A stretch of DNA of 64,000 nucleotides from Anaeramoeba ignava (lineage: Eukaryota > Metamonada > Anaeramoebidae), in assembly GCA_028826165.1 (NCBI GenBank), contig JAPDFW010000070.1:1247501-1311500 (forward strand), given 5' to 3'. Positions 47,216-58,959 of the stretch are shown here, piece by piece. Below the pieces are notes generated by a model, which searched no databases, had not been told where the DNA came from, and was given only the letters and a program-made list of their open reading frames with translations. A program made the position numbers and the translations under genes. Every line of letters begins with the position of its first letter. Position 1 is the stretch's first letter.

Positions 47216-50200
47216 ATGAATTTTTTAATTTCTAAAATTTTAAAATCTCAAAATATTCAAATTCAAAATTTAAAACAATTTAAAACAACATATTCAAAAC
47301 AAGAAATTTGTATTTCATTTCAAAATATTCTTCATTTCATTTCAAGAAATGATCCTGAAAAAATTTTAAATGTTGAATTTGAATCAAAAATTATTGATTA
47401 TTTATGGAATGAAAAAACAAATTATATGATAATTATTGATAATAAAGGAATTCTTTATTTTTTCAATGTTGATTTACACAAAATTATTTTTTCAAAACAA
47501 ATAATTTCAACTCCAAATATAATTTTAGGAATCAAATTTATTCCTTCTTTTCAAGAAACAAATTCAAATGAAAATGAAAATCAAAATCAAAATGAAAATC
47601 AAAATCAAAATCAAAATCAAAATCAAAATCAAGGAAAAATTTTAATAATTTCAAATCAAGGAAATATTTTGATTGCAAATGGTGTTGATTTTTCCAAAAT
47701 TAATCAAAGCTTCCAACAATTTATTTCAAATATTTCTTTTGAAGAAGATCAAATTGCAAATTTTCCTATTGAAAATGTTATTGTTTATCAAGATCAACGA
47801 GATATTTCTCAAATATTTTTCATGAACAATCATAAAAGTTTGTTATGCTATCATATTAATAGTAGAATAACAATTGAAACAGGATTAAATTTTGATTGCA
47901 AAAAAATTCATATTATTGGAAGTTATGGAGTTGTTTTAGATCAAAATGGGGATTTATTATTAATTTTTATTGAAAAGACTGGAAGGTAATTTAAAAATCA
48001 AAATCAAAATCAAAATTTAAATCAAAATTTAAATCAAAATCAAAATCAAAATCTATTTAAAAATCAAAATCAATTTAAAAATCAAAATCTATTTAAAAAT
48101 CAAAATCAATTTAAAAATCAAAATCTATTTAAAAATCAAAATCTAAATCAAAATAAAAATCTATTTAAAAATCTATTTAAAAATCTATTTAAAAATCTAT
48201 TTAAAAATCTATTTAAAAATCAATTTGAAAATATAATAGAATAACTACATTGAATCATTTAAAAATATCTTGTTTGGATTTAAAAACTATTTCTTAAAAA
48301 TCAATTTAAAAATATAATAGAATAAATTAAATCATTTAAAAATATCTTGTTTGGATTTCCAACTTGTTTCTTTAAAATCTCAAAATAAATCTTTTATAAT
48401 TTTCGTACAAAAAATTGATACTTTTAATCTCATTTCTTTCCCAGACTTTAAAATATTATATACTCAGAATATCAATTCCAAATTATCTCATAATTTTATT
48501 TTTGCAGAAAATTTAAACTCAAAAAATATTAAAGAAAATCTAAAAGAAAATTTCTTCTTATTTACTCATATCATTGAAAACGATCAATCTTTTGAGCTTA
48601 ATTTGAGTTCTTTTGAAATGGATGATTTTGAAAAAATTATCGATACAATAAATCAATCTTCATTCTCAATTGATATTCAACAAGAAATGTTTCAAGAAAA
48701 GAATTTTGGATTGAATGAATCTTTATTATTTTCAAATTTACAAAATCAAATTTCTTATCAAATTATTTCATCTTTATTTATCAATATTATTTCCAGAATA
48801 GATATTAGAAATGAACAAGAAAAATTCATGAATGTGTTTCAGGAAATTAAAAAGAAAGCATACCAATTGAAATTTCAGAATTTTTTAGTTGAAATTATTC
48901 TTAATTCATCTCCTTTCCCAAATTTCAAATTTTTTTCATTCATGATTGAAACACTTACATATTGTAATGAAAATGAAGACAGATCAACAGATAAAAACAC
49001 TACTTTTTCATTAAAAATTTTACTGAATCAAACATATGCAAAATTCACAACATTTCTTATGATTTTTGATGACCAACTTTCTATAAAAAGAAATCATAAA
49101 TCAAGTATTGATAATCAAAAAGATCAACAATTTACAGATATTTCAATAAAATGGCAACAATTCCGTTTAACGGAAGGATTTGCATCGATTCTTTACGAAT
49201 TGGTTCATCAATCAGAATTGGAAAAAGCCTTGATTGTTTGGGATAGGCATTGTTCAATTTTTGCAAGAATAAATAATTTTGAATTTGATATGAAAATTTT
49301 ATTATCTCAAATATCTTCAAATCTTCACTTGAATTCAATTTCGCGTTTTATTTGGAATGTATTCAAATCAACAGAACACAAAGAGCAAGAAATTATTGTT
49401 GATTGGCTAATTTCAAAAGCAGAGAAAATTGATAGAGAAGAATTAGATATTGTTGAAACAATCAAATTATTACAAAAAATTTCTTCATATCGGGAATATG
49501 ATTTATTTGTGGATAGTCGTTCAATAAATTCACCAGGAGTTTTAGTTGATTTTCTTCGCAATGAATTTGTTCCAAATAATTCAAATTCAGATGGAAATGA
49601 AGAACTGGGAAATTCTGAATACCAAAACTTAATGGAAAGAAAAGTAGAACAAATGATTTGGAAAATGAAAGACTTTTTGCAATTTATGAAGAAGAGAAAA
49701 CTTTTCCTTGCAAAAAAGCAAGATAGCAACGAAACTAATCGAGCTTATCGATCTTTTATTCAATCATTAAATTTTGATTTTTTTTCACATTTCCATAATT
49801 TTTTTGAAGGAAAACCTGATCAATTAATATTTGCTTTTTTGACATACTTTAATTTATTTGATTTTAAAGATTCTGCTTTTCTGAAATATTATTCAACAAA
49901 ATATGAGATTCCATTATCAACTTCTTTAGCTAAATTTATCAATTTGATAATTGATAATGTTGAAAAAGATGAAGGTTATAATGAAAGAAATTCTAAAATT
50001 ACTCAACTTGTTAATTTGATACCAAATCAAGAAGAAAAAATTCAGATGATATTAAATATTTTGAGAATAGAGCCAGAAGTTTTAAATCCATATTTAGATG
50101 AATTAATTGATAAAGTATTTCTAAAACAAAACCAAATATTTTTTAAAAAGAGAAAAATCAATATTCAAAAAACATCTTTTTGTTTTTTTTTTTTTTAAAT

Positions 50201-53200
50201 TTATTCATTTAAAAAGGAACTCAAATTAGAATCAAAACTTAATCAAGAATTATCAACTCAATGGAACTTAACAAAACTCCACCAAATTCTCAAAAGAAAC
50301 GGAATCCAAGAGGCAAATATCATAACAAACTTGAGAAAGATGAAATTGGTTCATCGATTTATTCTTTCCAAAATTCACGATCCAAATGCATTACAAGATG
50401 CATTAAAACTTTCTGCTATTTTCCACAACTTGTCTAAATTTGAAACTTATCGAATTTACTTACAAAATTTGATTGACTCAAATGAAACTAAAAAAGCAGT
50501 TTCTTTGCTTTGGAAATATGATTTCTATTGAGAATTCTTTAATAATAGCACATCAGTTGTTGAATTACTGTCTACAATTTTTGAAAGAAAACTCAAATCA
50601 AACCCAATCCAAAAAAATAGAATTGCTTTTTGGTGGAAATTCAGATGAAATTTATGCCAAATATCTGCAAGATTGTTTAATGGTTATTGAAAGAATGGTT
50701 CATTTAAAACAAAATCAATTTATTGAACCAAAAAAACTTGAAATGATAAAATCAATGAAAATATTATTTGATGAATTCAAAATGAAATTTTCGTTGGAGC
50801 AATTTTCAAAAGAAGAAACAAGAATCAATATTTTAAGAAACATCCATTTCGAACAACAAAACAATAGTAATTTGAATTATCCAAAAATGAATATATCAGG
50901 AAAATATTCGAATATTTCCCAATTATGTGAAGTTTTGCATTTGGATCAGGATATAGGACTTCGAGAAATAATTGAGTGGGATTTGAAACACAAAAATTAT
51001 TTATCACTTGTTAATAATGTTAGTGAATTTTTGAAAATTTCTCGAAAAGAAAAATTTGATCAAGTGGTTCAATTTTTAGAAAAGGTTAATTTTACAATTT
51101 TTAAGACAATTCATATTAAAGAAAAGGAAGAGGAAATTTACAACAAATTAGAGATTATTACAAGTATTATTTACCAAACTTTGTTGAATTCACCTTCAAG
51201 AAAATATTTTGTTTCTTTGATTTCTCAATTCAAAAATATAAACATTTGCAGATATGTAGTATTCAATTCTCTTGTGCAGAATCAAGAGAAAGAGAAAGAG
51301 GAAGAAAAAGAGAAAGAAAAAGAAAGAATGTATTTAATGATATCGAAAAGAAAACTAAACACTTTTTCAATGGAAAATACAAACACAAAAATACTTCTTC
51401 AAACTTTGCTAAAAGGAAGCGAATTATCAATGAAATTTGCAATGGATCCTATCGAATATGATATGGTTCTTGAAGACTCCAACAATTACCAGAAAAGAAA
51501 CGATACAAACGATATGACAATGCTGAGTTTCAATGCAATCCAAATGAACACTTTTATTCAGACCCAAAAAGAGGCATTAGAGCAATCAATGAAAATTCTA
51601 AAAGAGATGAACAATCATGAGTTGATGCTGAATATACTATATCTTGCAGAAGAACAGGAGGCATTTCCATTGGAATTGGTGAACACAATATATCAGCAAT
51701 TGTTTATTGAGTCTGTAAGTTGCGAATTCATTGATCATGGTCTCTCTGTTGCATATTTAACAAGTTTGCCGTGTCAAGACGGATTTGAAACCTTTCGGAA
51801 ATGCTTAATGGAAACACGGTTTGACTACAAACGGTTGTATCAAGTAGCAAAGATTGGGATGATGACTGGGATCTTATGGAAGCAGCCTTCGTTCTATCAG
51901 GATTGCAAAGAACTGCAAGATAATGCTTATTGGTGGAATTTTTTTCAATTACTTCAAATTGACTTTTCAGAAGTGGAATTTTTGGAAAGTGGTGACAGAA
52001 GCTACCACCACTCACTTGTTCCTGTTTTGCTCCAGAAAACTAACTTGGATCTCTTTTTGACAATCGAGTTTTGCGAGTGTTATGGGATCGGCCCTGATCT
52101 CCCAAAGCTGCTCTTTATCCAACTCCTGCTCTTATCAAATGATTCTGAAGATGAAGATGTTTCGGATTATCAGGATAAAATACTTGCTGTTATGGATGAA
52201 ATCGATACACAAGATGTTCTTCATTTATTCAAAGATATATGCTATAAAAATGTTAACCAAAAAGACTATCGAAAACTTGAGTATGTTTGCAATCAAATCA
52301 TTCGTTTAGAATCTGGGAAAATTCCTGATGAAATCTCAAGGGATTTGATCATCCTCAGTATTCTTGAAAATTATGACAAACAATTCTGCAATTCTGAGAC
52401 AATAGAGTATTCCAAAATACCTTTTCATGACTTGATGGAAGATCCATGGACTGTTCTTCGTCCTCTGATATCCGAAATCACTTTGAACTATTTGCTTCCT
52501 TTAGTTTCCCCACTTGATCTTTCTGTTGATCAATTTTATCGTTGTGTTTTTGACAATCTAATCAATAATCAGCAGAATATCAGTCATGATTCTGTTCAAA
52601 AATTGCGTTATTATGTTGATTTAATTCGCAATGAATATTTGAGAATTCAACTTTATTTAAAAATTTGCGAACATATGGAAAGTGGAACAGAAAGTCATTC
52701 TCTTGCACAGACTGCCCTTCAAATGATAGCACAAGCATTGCTAAGTCTTCAGGATATTTCCGAAGATGACGAAGAATATCACGCGAAAATCAACATGCAA
52801 ATAAAGTTTCAAAAGTTGCGATTAACTTGCGAAAAACTTGACAGCAAAATTTTAACTAGTTGGCAATTAAAGTTAAATGGAATAACTGGAATTTCAGAGC
52901 AACTTTTTAACGATATTCCAGAGCTCATTTGCAGACTCTATCAATCTCAAAGCATTTCGTATCTTTCTCTGTTGAAAAAGAAGAAGAAAAGAAAGTTGGA
53001 TATTGTTAATTTTTCTGATAATCAACCCGAAATTTATCTTGATAATCTCCATTTACTAATTAATGACATTGCAGCAAGACATCAACTCAACGCAGACAAA
53101 ATTCGTAGTTCTCTCATACAATTCTGGTTATTATCAAATCCCGAGGATGAAGCAAAGAGCAAAATGGATGGATTTAAAGCACATTTTGTTCGTTCGAAAA

Positions 53201-54550
53201 AGAAAAAAATAAAGGAATTGCAAAATAATCTCGACTCAAAATCAAATTTAACCACTAATAACAACCAGAAACAAAACATAAACCCACAAGAAAAAGAGGA
53301 GATATCTTCGATAGATAATTACATCCTCGATCAATTGCATCGAGAAGAAGAGAAAAACATAGAATTAAGATTGGAATATTTATTAACATATGGAAAAATT
53401 GAAAAAAATTTGGTCTTCTTACTAAATTATGCGTATCAAAAAACAACAGCAAAAACAACACCAATGTCGAAAGCAAGATCCATTAAACTTGCTTTCACGA
53501 TCGGCACACACCAACAAATCACTTCACTATTCAAAAATGATATTTCCAAATTGTATTCAAGAATGCAACTTCTTTTTTTCTGTTCTGAATTTTCCAAAAT
53601 TTCAATGGAAATAAATGTAAAACAACTTTCTTCGGTCAACAAAGAGGATCTTGTCATCCATTTGCTAACAAATTATTCCCAAAACATCCAAGCATGCATT
53701 ATTGCGAGTCAGATCATGTTTGATTTTAAGATTAACAACCAAGATATTTGGCAAAAATTATTCACAAAATTGGTTGATTTCAAAACTCATTTCAATTATA
53801 TTTCCTCTTTTTCTAAATCTCTCAAGATATCCCCAAATACAGTCATTGCCAAATATCAAAGAATTATTTCAACGATCCATTATGTTTCCTATAGAGGAAC
53901 TAATGACTTTCTCAAAGCAAAAAAAGGAACAAACAAAATCCATTTTGGGAAATTCGAAATTTTTATGGCGAAAAAAATATGAAGACCAATTAATGAGACT
54001 TGTTGTTGATCTAATAGTAAGTTCTCCATATTTATTTGATCTTGATCTTCCGTTGTTTGTCAGAGACTTTACTGTATTGGGAAGCGCAGAAAATGCGAGT
54101 CGTTGCTTCTATTTATTTGCCAAAATGCCTCAAACAAAAAAACATGAAGAATTGATTGTTTTTTTGATCCAAAACGACACAATAAATGAGTTATTAAATT
54201 GTATTGATTTCCATGATCAAAAAATACGAAATATGATTTTTGAGCAAATAAACAAGAACAAATTATATGAGAAAATTATGCAAAGTGTTCATTTTGATGA
54301 ATTTGGAAAATATCTTTTACAAGTTGATAAAATTGATGGATTATTGTTATTTTTTTTAAATCAAAATCTAATTAATGAAGCTTTAAATTTAATCAGTTTT
54401 TATTCTTCAGATTTACAAAATGATAATTTGAATAATACAATCCATATTCCTTCAAGAACAGAAAAAATCAATAAATTATTAGAATATGCAAGAAATCATT
54501 ATAATATTCAACAATATCAAGAAATACGGAAATTAATTCAAAAATTATAA
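47216..54550 (+). CDS. Large KNTC1/Rod-like protein (RZZ kinetochore complex), frame-disrupted
   Basis: Predicted protein of about 2,300 aa. Exon 1 (47216-47985) has beta-propeller-like sequence and an Asn/Gln loop. Exon 2 begins near 48240 and ends at 50114; exon 3 starts at 50217 after a GT...AG intron. The helical part resembles KNTC1 (Rod): EGFASILYELVHQSELEKAL then IVWDRHCSIF recalls the human segment with xLWxRHxxxF, and VHRFILSKIHDPNALQDALK matches the ILxRxDxNSLEDALK-type region. LNADKIRSSLIQFWLL fits the later Rod_C area. Rod recruits dynein and Mad1 to kinetochores. NBAS, of the same superfamily, is the alternative. The frame is broken at three places: a 77-bp duplication at 48254/48331, one extra base in GATTTCTATTGAG near 50521, and one slip near 53912. 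Removal of each restores continuous homologous sequence, so errors of assembly are likely. Confidence 0.58.
47986..48239. repeat. Intron 1 of KNTC1-like gene, CAAAATC/ATTTAAAAATC repeat
   Basis: About 254-nt intron, starting GTAATTTAAA, of CAAAAT hexamers and TATTTAAAAATC units. The same CAAAAT hexamer is coding (Asn-Gln) at 47570-47630 in the preceding exon. The acceptor is taken as AATATAATAG at 48230-48239, which agrees with phase 2. Confidence 0.65.
48254..48358. repeat. 77-bp-spaced direct duplication at KNTC1-like exon 2 start
   Basis: ATCATTTAAAAATATCTTGT followed by TTGGATTT occurs at 48254 and again at 48331, and AATATAATAGAATAA precedes both copies. The spacing of 77 is not a multiple of three, so the copy breaks the reading frame. 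Reading from copy 1 directly into the sequence after copy 2 is continuous and in phase with exon 1. Confidence 0.75.
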
Positions 54551-54638
54551 TTTTGTTAATTATTTTGATTTAACTCAATTTAAAAATTTAAAAATTAAAA
54601 GAAAAAGAAAAAGAAAAAAGAATTAATTTTGATTTTCT

Positions 54639-57600
54639 TTAATAATTTTGATTTTGTTCTTCTTTGAAGAAATTTTCTTTCCAAATCTTTGTTCGATCTT
54701 TCACAGTTTTTTTTAAATTTCCAAATTCATGACTATTTGGTTTTAAAATATTCTCAATAAAATTCTTTAATTGTTTTGAATGTTCTTGATGAATGTTCCA
54801 TTGATAAAGAACAGAATTAGTAAATGAATTAATAGCATCTTCATTTGAAGAAATTGGGAAAGACATGAGTGTTATAATTAACTTTTGAGAAGGAGAAATT
54901 CTTGAAAGTAAAATACGAATTTGATTTAAAATTTCATGATAAAATTCAAATGAAGAAGATTCAATTTGAAGAGAATTATTTAATTCCAATAAAGAATATT
55001 TTTCATTTTCATTTTCATTTTCATTTTCTTTTTCTTTTTCATTATCTTTATCTTTATCTTTTTCCTTTTCCTTTTCTTTTTCATCTTCATTTTGATTTTC
55101 ATTATTTTCTAAAGAATCAATATCCATAAATTTCCTTAATATTTCATTTGATTTTTCCATTTTTTTCTTCAATTCCTCAATTTTTTTTTCTGTTTTTAAT
55201 GAAATGTAATCCAACAAAATCAAACAAACATTTTCAATTTTTGAAATTTGATTTGAAAACTCTGCTTGGAAAAAATTCCATAAAATATTTTGTTCATAAG
55301 AATTCAATAACTCGATTGATTTCTCAAAAATTTGGATTAAATTTTTTTGTTTTGTTCCAAAAATCTTAATTTTGGTTAATAAAAGTAATTTTTGAATTTC
55401 AAACTGGAGTTTTGGATCTAAAAATTGAACAATCAAAAAAATCATCTCAAATTGGCCAATAATTTTATTTGTAATTTGGGTTTGTTTTGAAGTTAAGCAT
55501 GCGACAAAAACTTGGAAAAGTAAATCTGGATCTTGTTGTCCTGCAAATTTGAAATCATAGAACAAAAGTGAATAACTTTGTTCAGAAGAATTTTCGCCAA
55601 AATAAAAGGAAATTTTGGGAAGCATTGATTTTTCTGAAAGAATAAATAGAAGAATTCTTGCTCCAAATTTTTTGTCTATTCGTCTAAAATTTTGAATTAA
55701 ATTTTTTAGAGTTCCGTTATCTTTTTCATATGAAAAAATTAAGGATAAAAACAAATGAGTAATTTTTTGATAAGACAATAATTTGCAACTTGCAATGGTA
55801 TTAAAAATAAACTGGAACACTAATTCTTGGTTTGCTTGATTTGCTTCTGATGACAGAAACTTTTTTTTTGAAACTCGAAAAAAATCTGTGATTAAATGAT
55901 GAATTTCTTTTGATTTTGTTTTTTCGTTTAAAGAAGGGAAGTTATCAATAATTTTGGAAAATTTTTCTCTAAAAGTAGAAATTGTTTCTGTCAAGTTTTC
56001 TTGATGATTTTTCTCCATATTATGTTTTTTCTCTTTTGTTTTAGAATTAGAAATGATTTCTTTTAATCCTCTTTTTCTTGATTTTGAATTATCATTTTCT
56101 AATTCCATTGGATTTATTTTCTGTTGATTTTGTTTTTCGTCTTGAGAAGAGTTTAAAACTGATCCAAAAATATTTTTAAATTTTGATTTGAGAGAATCGT
56201 GAAGAACTTCTGAAGAAAACAGCTGTTCAAATTGAATGAATCTAAAGAGAAAGAAAGTGTAAAAAGTTACAAATTTTCTTTTTTAAAAAAATTTAAAATT
56301 TACGAAATGACTCTTTTGTCAAGAGATTGTTTAAAAGCTTCAATTATAGATTGTTTTGTGTGAATTTTTATGGATTCATTAGGTTCATAAAAAATACCAA
56401 AATCACAAAGAAAATCCATTAATTGTGAAGTGATATCGAAATATTTTGGAATTGAAAAGATCATTAATAAAAGAGCAGGTTCTTTTAAAATATATATAAA
56501 AAAATCAAGAATAAAAATATATAAAAGAATCAATGTAAGTTTAAAATGACTATTTTTGGATAAATACCAATATCCATAATTATCTCTTGAGAAGGATCAA
56601 AAAATAACCAATCATAAAATAAAGCAATTTTTGCTTGATGTTGAATTTTTGAAGACTATATTTAAAAAATTTATATTTAATTTTTTATATTTATAATTTA
56701 ATTTTTTAAATTTTTATATTTATAATTTAATTTTTTATATTTATAATTTAATTTTTTATATTTACATGAATTGACTTGAGTAACCATCCTATTGTTGCCC
56801 AACGAGTTAAAAATCCTGCATATACAGTTTCAGGTAAAGGATGATAAGCACAACAAACATATCTTATTAAATCAATTATTAATCCTTCTTTTAATTTTAT
56901 TTGTTTATTTGGAAGAGGATCTGAACTTAAATGTTGTGTGAAAAACCATTGTTGATGTCTTCTTTGCATTCCCATTTTAATTTTTTGAACCATGAATAAT
57001 AATTGTGTTTCAATTTTGGGTGTAAGTCTTGATTGAAAACATATTTTTTTGGTTCTTGTGTTTAATATTTTTTCTAGCATTGTTTGACCGGAAGAAAGTT
57101 CTTTTGGGATTGGAACGCTTTTCTTTTTAAATTAATTTGAATTTTAATTTGAATTTATTTTGAATTTATTTTGAATTTATTTTGAATTTGAATTTTATTT
57201 AATTTAATTTAATTTAATTTAATTTGAATTTATTTTTATTTTGAATTTATTTTGAATTTATTTTGATTTAATTTGAATTTATTTTGAATTTGAATTTATT
57301 TTGATTTAATTTGAATTTAATTTGAATTTTGATTTAATTTGAATTTTGATTTAATTTGAATTTGAATTTAATTTAATTTAATTTAATTTAATTTGAATTT
57401 ATTTTTATTTTGAATTTATTTTGAATTTGAATTTATTTTGAATTTTAATTTAAATTTTTTAATTTAATTTGAATTTATTTTGAATTTATTTTTAATTGAA
57501 TTTAATTTTGAATTTAATTTGATTTGAATTTTAATTTGAATTTTAATTTAATTTGAATTTAATTTAATTTAATTTGAATTTTAATTTGAATTGAATTTAT

Positions 57601-58770
57601 TCACATTTGGTAAAAGATTCTCATTATTTGGTTCTTTTATATATTTTAAAAAAATTTCTTCTTTTTTTTTTGAATCTAAATTATAATATTCTTCTTTTGT
57701 TAACAATAATAAATCCCAAATTGGTTTAAATTCTGGAATAGAATTAAGATTTTGAAGTAATCTAATTAAATCTCTGCCAATAGAAAAACAAACATCAGTT
57801 TTTTCTTTTAAAAGCATTAAAGTATAATTAATTTCTTTGTTTTGAATTTGAGAAAGTTCTTTGACACCAATATGATCTGAAATTAGTCTTAAAAATGTAT
57901 AACAAGAGATATAAATAAGCATTTCATAATTAAAAAGCCAAGTTCTTTAAAATATTTTGTTTTAAAAAATTTAATTGAAAAATTTTTAATTTAAAAAATT
58001 TAAAAAATAAATATTACTTTGGACATTCAGTTAAAATTTCTAATAAAGATTGTATTAACCATAAATTTGTATCACTAAGATCACTTCCTATAATTTGTCT
58101 AAGTAATTCTAAAACTAAAAGTTCAGAATCTTTAGCTTCAATCATAACCAATTCTTTGACTAAAAGTAAAAGCTTTAAAATAATAATAAGAATTTAAATA
58201 AGAATTTAAATAAGAATTTTCTTTTTTCTTTTTTCATTTTCTTTTAAGATCATTATTACTTGCATTTTGCAATGTGGATGAAGTTTATAATATTTTTCAA
58301 AAATAATAAATTGAATTGAAGAAATACAAATTGAAAATTGATCTCTTGTTAAAGATGTTAATAATGTAAAATTCTTGAAAGGAAAACAATTTATAAAATT
58401 TAAAAAAATTGTTTTTTGATTTGATTTTTTTTTAAATAACTTTTTTTTTACTTCTTTAAATGCACTTTGACTTGTTAAAATTCCATAAAGTAAAACATTT
58501 ACAACTTGTTTTTCTGATTCAGTTCCACCAAAAACCTATTTTAAAAAATTAAAAAATTAAGAAAATTAAAAAAATTAAAAAAATTTTATTTTTTTGATTT
58601 AAAACTTTTGATTGAAAAATTGAAGCTCTTTCAGTTTCAGTTTTATTTCTAAGTTCTTTTTGAATTAACTCAAAATCTTCTTTTGATTTCTTTTCATATT
58701 CATCATCGGCATCTAAAGGTTGTTTTACAAATAAAGTAATTTTATTTTGTTGTTGTTGAGATTCTTGCAT
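54639..58770 (-). CDS. INTS3: Integrator complex subunit 3 (INTS3)
   Basis: Subunit of the nuclear Integrator complex (snRNA 3'-end processing, promoter-proximal termination) and of the SOSS single-strand-DNA complex. Nine exons on the minus strand: 58770-58606, 58535-58452, 58373-58260, 58172-58018, 57944-57605, 57122-56766, 56655-56568, 56481-56304 and 56241-54639. All GT...AG, phases agree, total 1,027 aa against about 1,043 in human. Diagnostic motifs: LDADDEYEKK, YISCYTFLRLISDHIG, IGRDLIRLLQNLNSIPEFKP, CFQSRLTPKIETQLLFM, RRHQQWFFTQHLSSDP, DLIRYVCCAYHPLPE, RWATIGWLL, AKIALFYDWLFFDPSQEIIM and QLMDFLCDFGIFYEP, each matching its human counterpart. The C-terminal half is helical with an acidic Glu/Lys/Asn loop. 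Starts just after a minus-strand CATTTTT element. The C-terminus converges on the KNTC1-like gene (88 bp apart). Confidence 0.96.
57123..57604. repeat. INTS3 intron 5, TTTGAATTTA repeat
   Basis: 482-nt intron of GAATTTAATTT/GAATTTATTTT units, about 11 bp long. The other seven INTS3 introns are short (about 70-90 nt or up to about 110 nt) and mostly not repetitive. Its limits are fixed by the conserved flanking exons. Confidence 0.85.
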
Positions 58771-58959
58771 AATCTAAATTAATGAAAAAAATAAAAAAAA
58801 TGAAAAAATAAAAATGAAAAAAATGAAAAAAATATTTTTTTTTTGCCTGAAAACAACAAAATAAAACAACAAAAGAAGACGTTCCACTTTTTATTATTAT
58901 TAATTATTTTTTATGTTATGTTTTTTTATGTTATGTTTTTTTATTTCATTTTTCATTTT

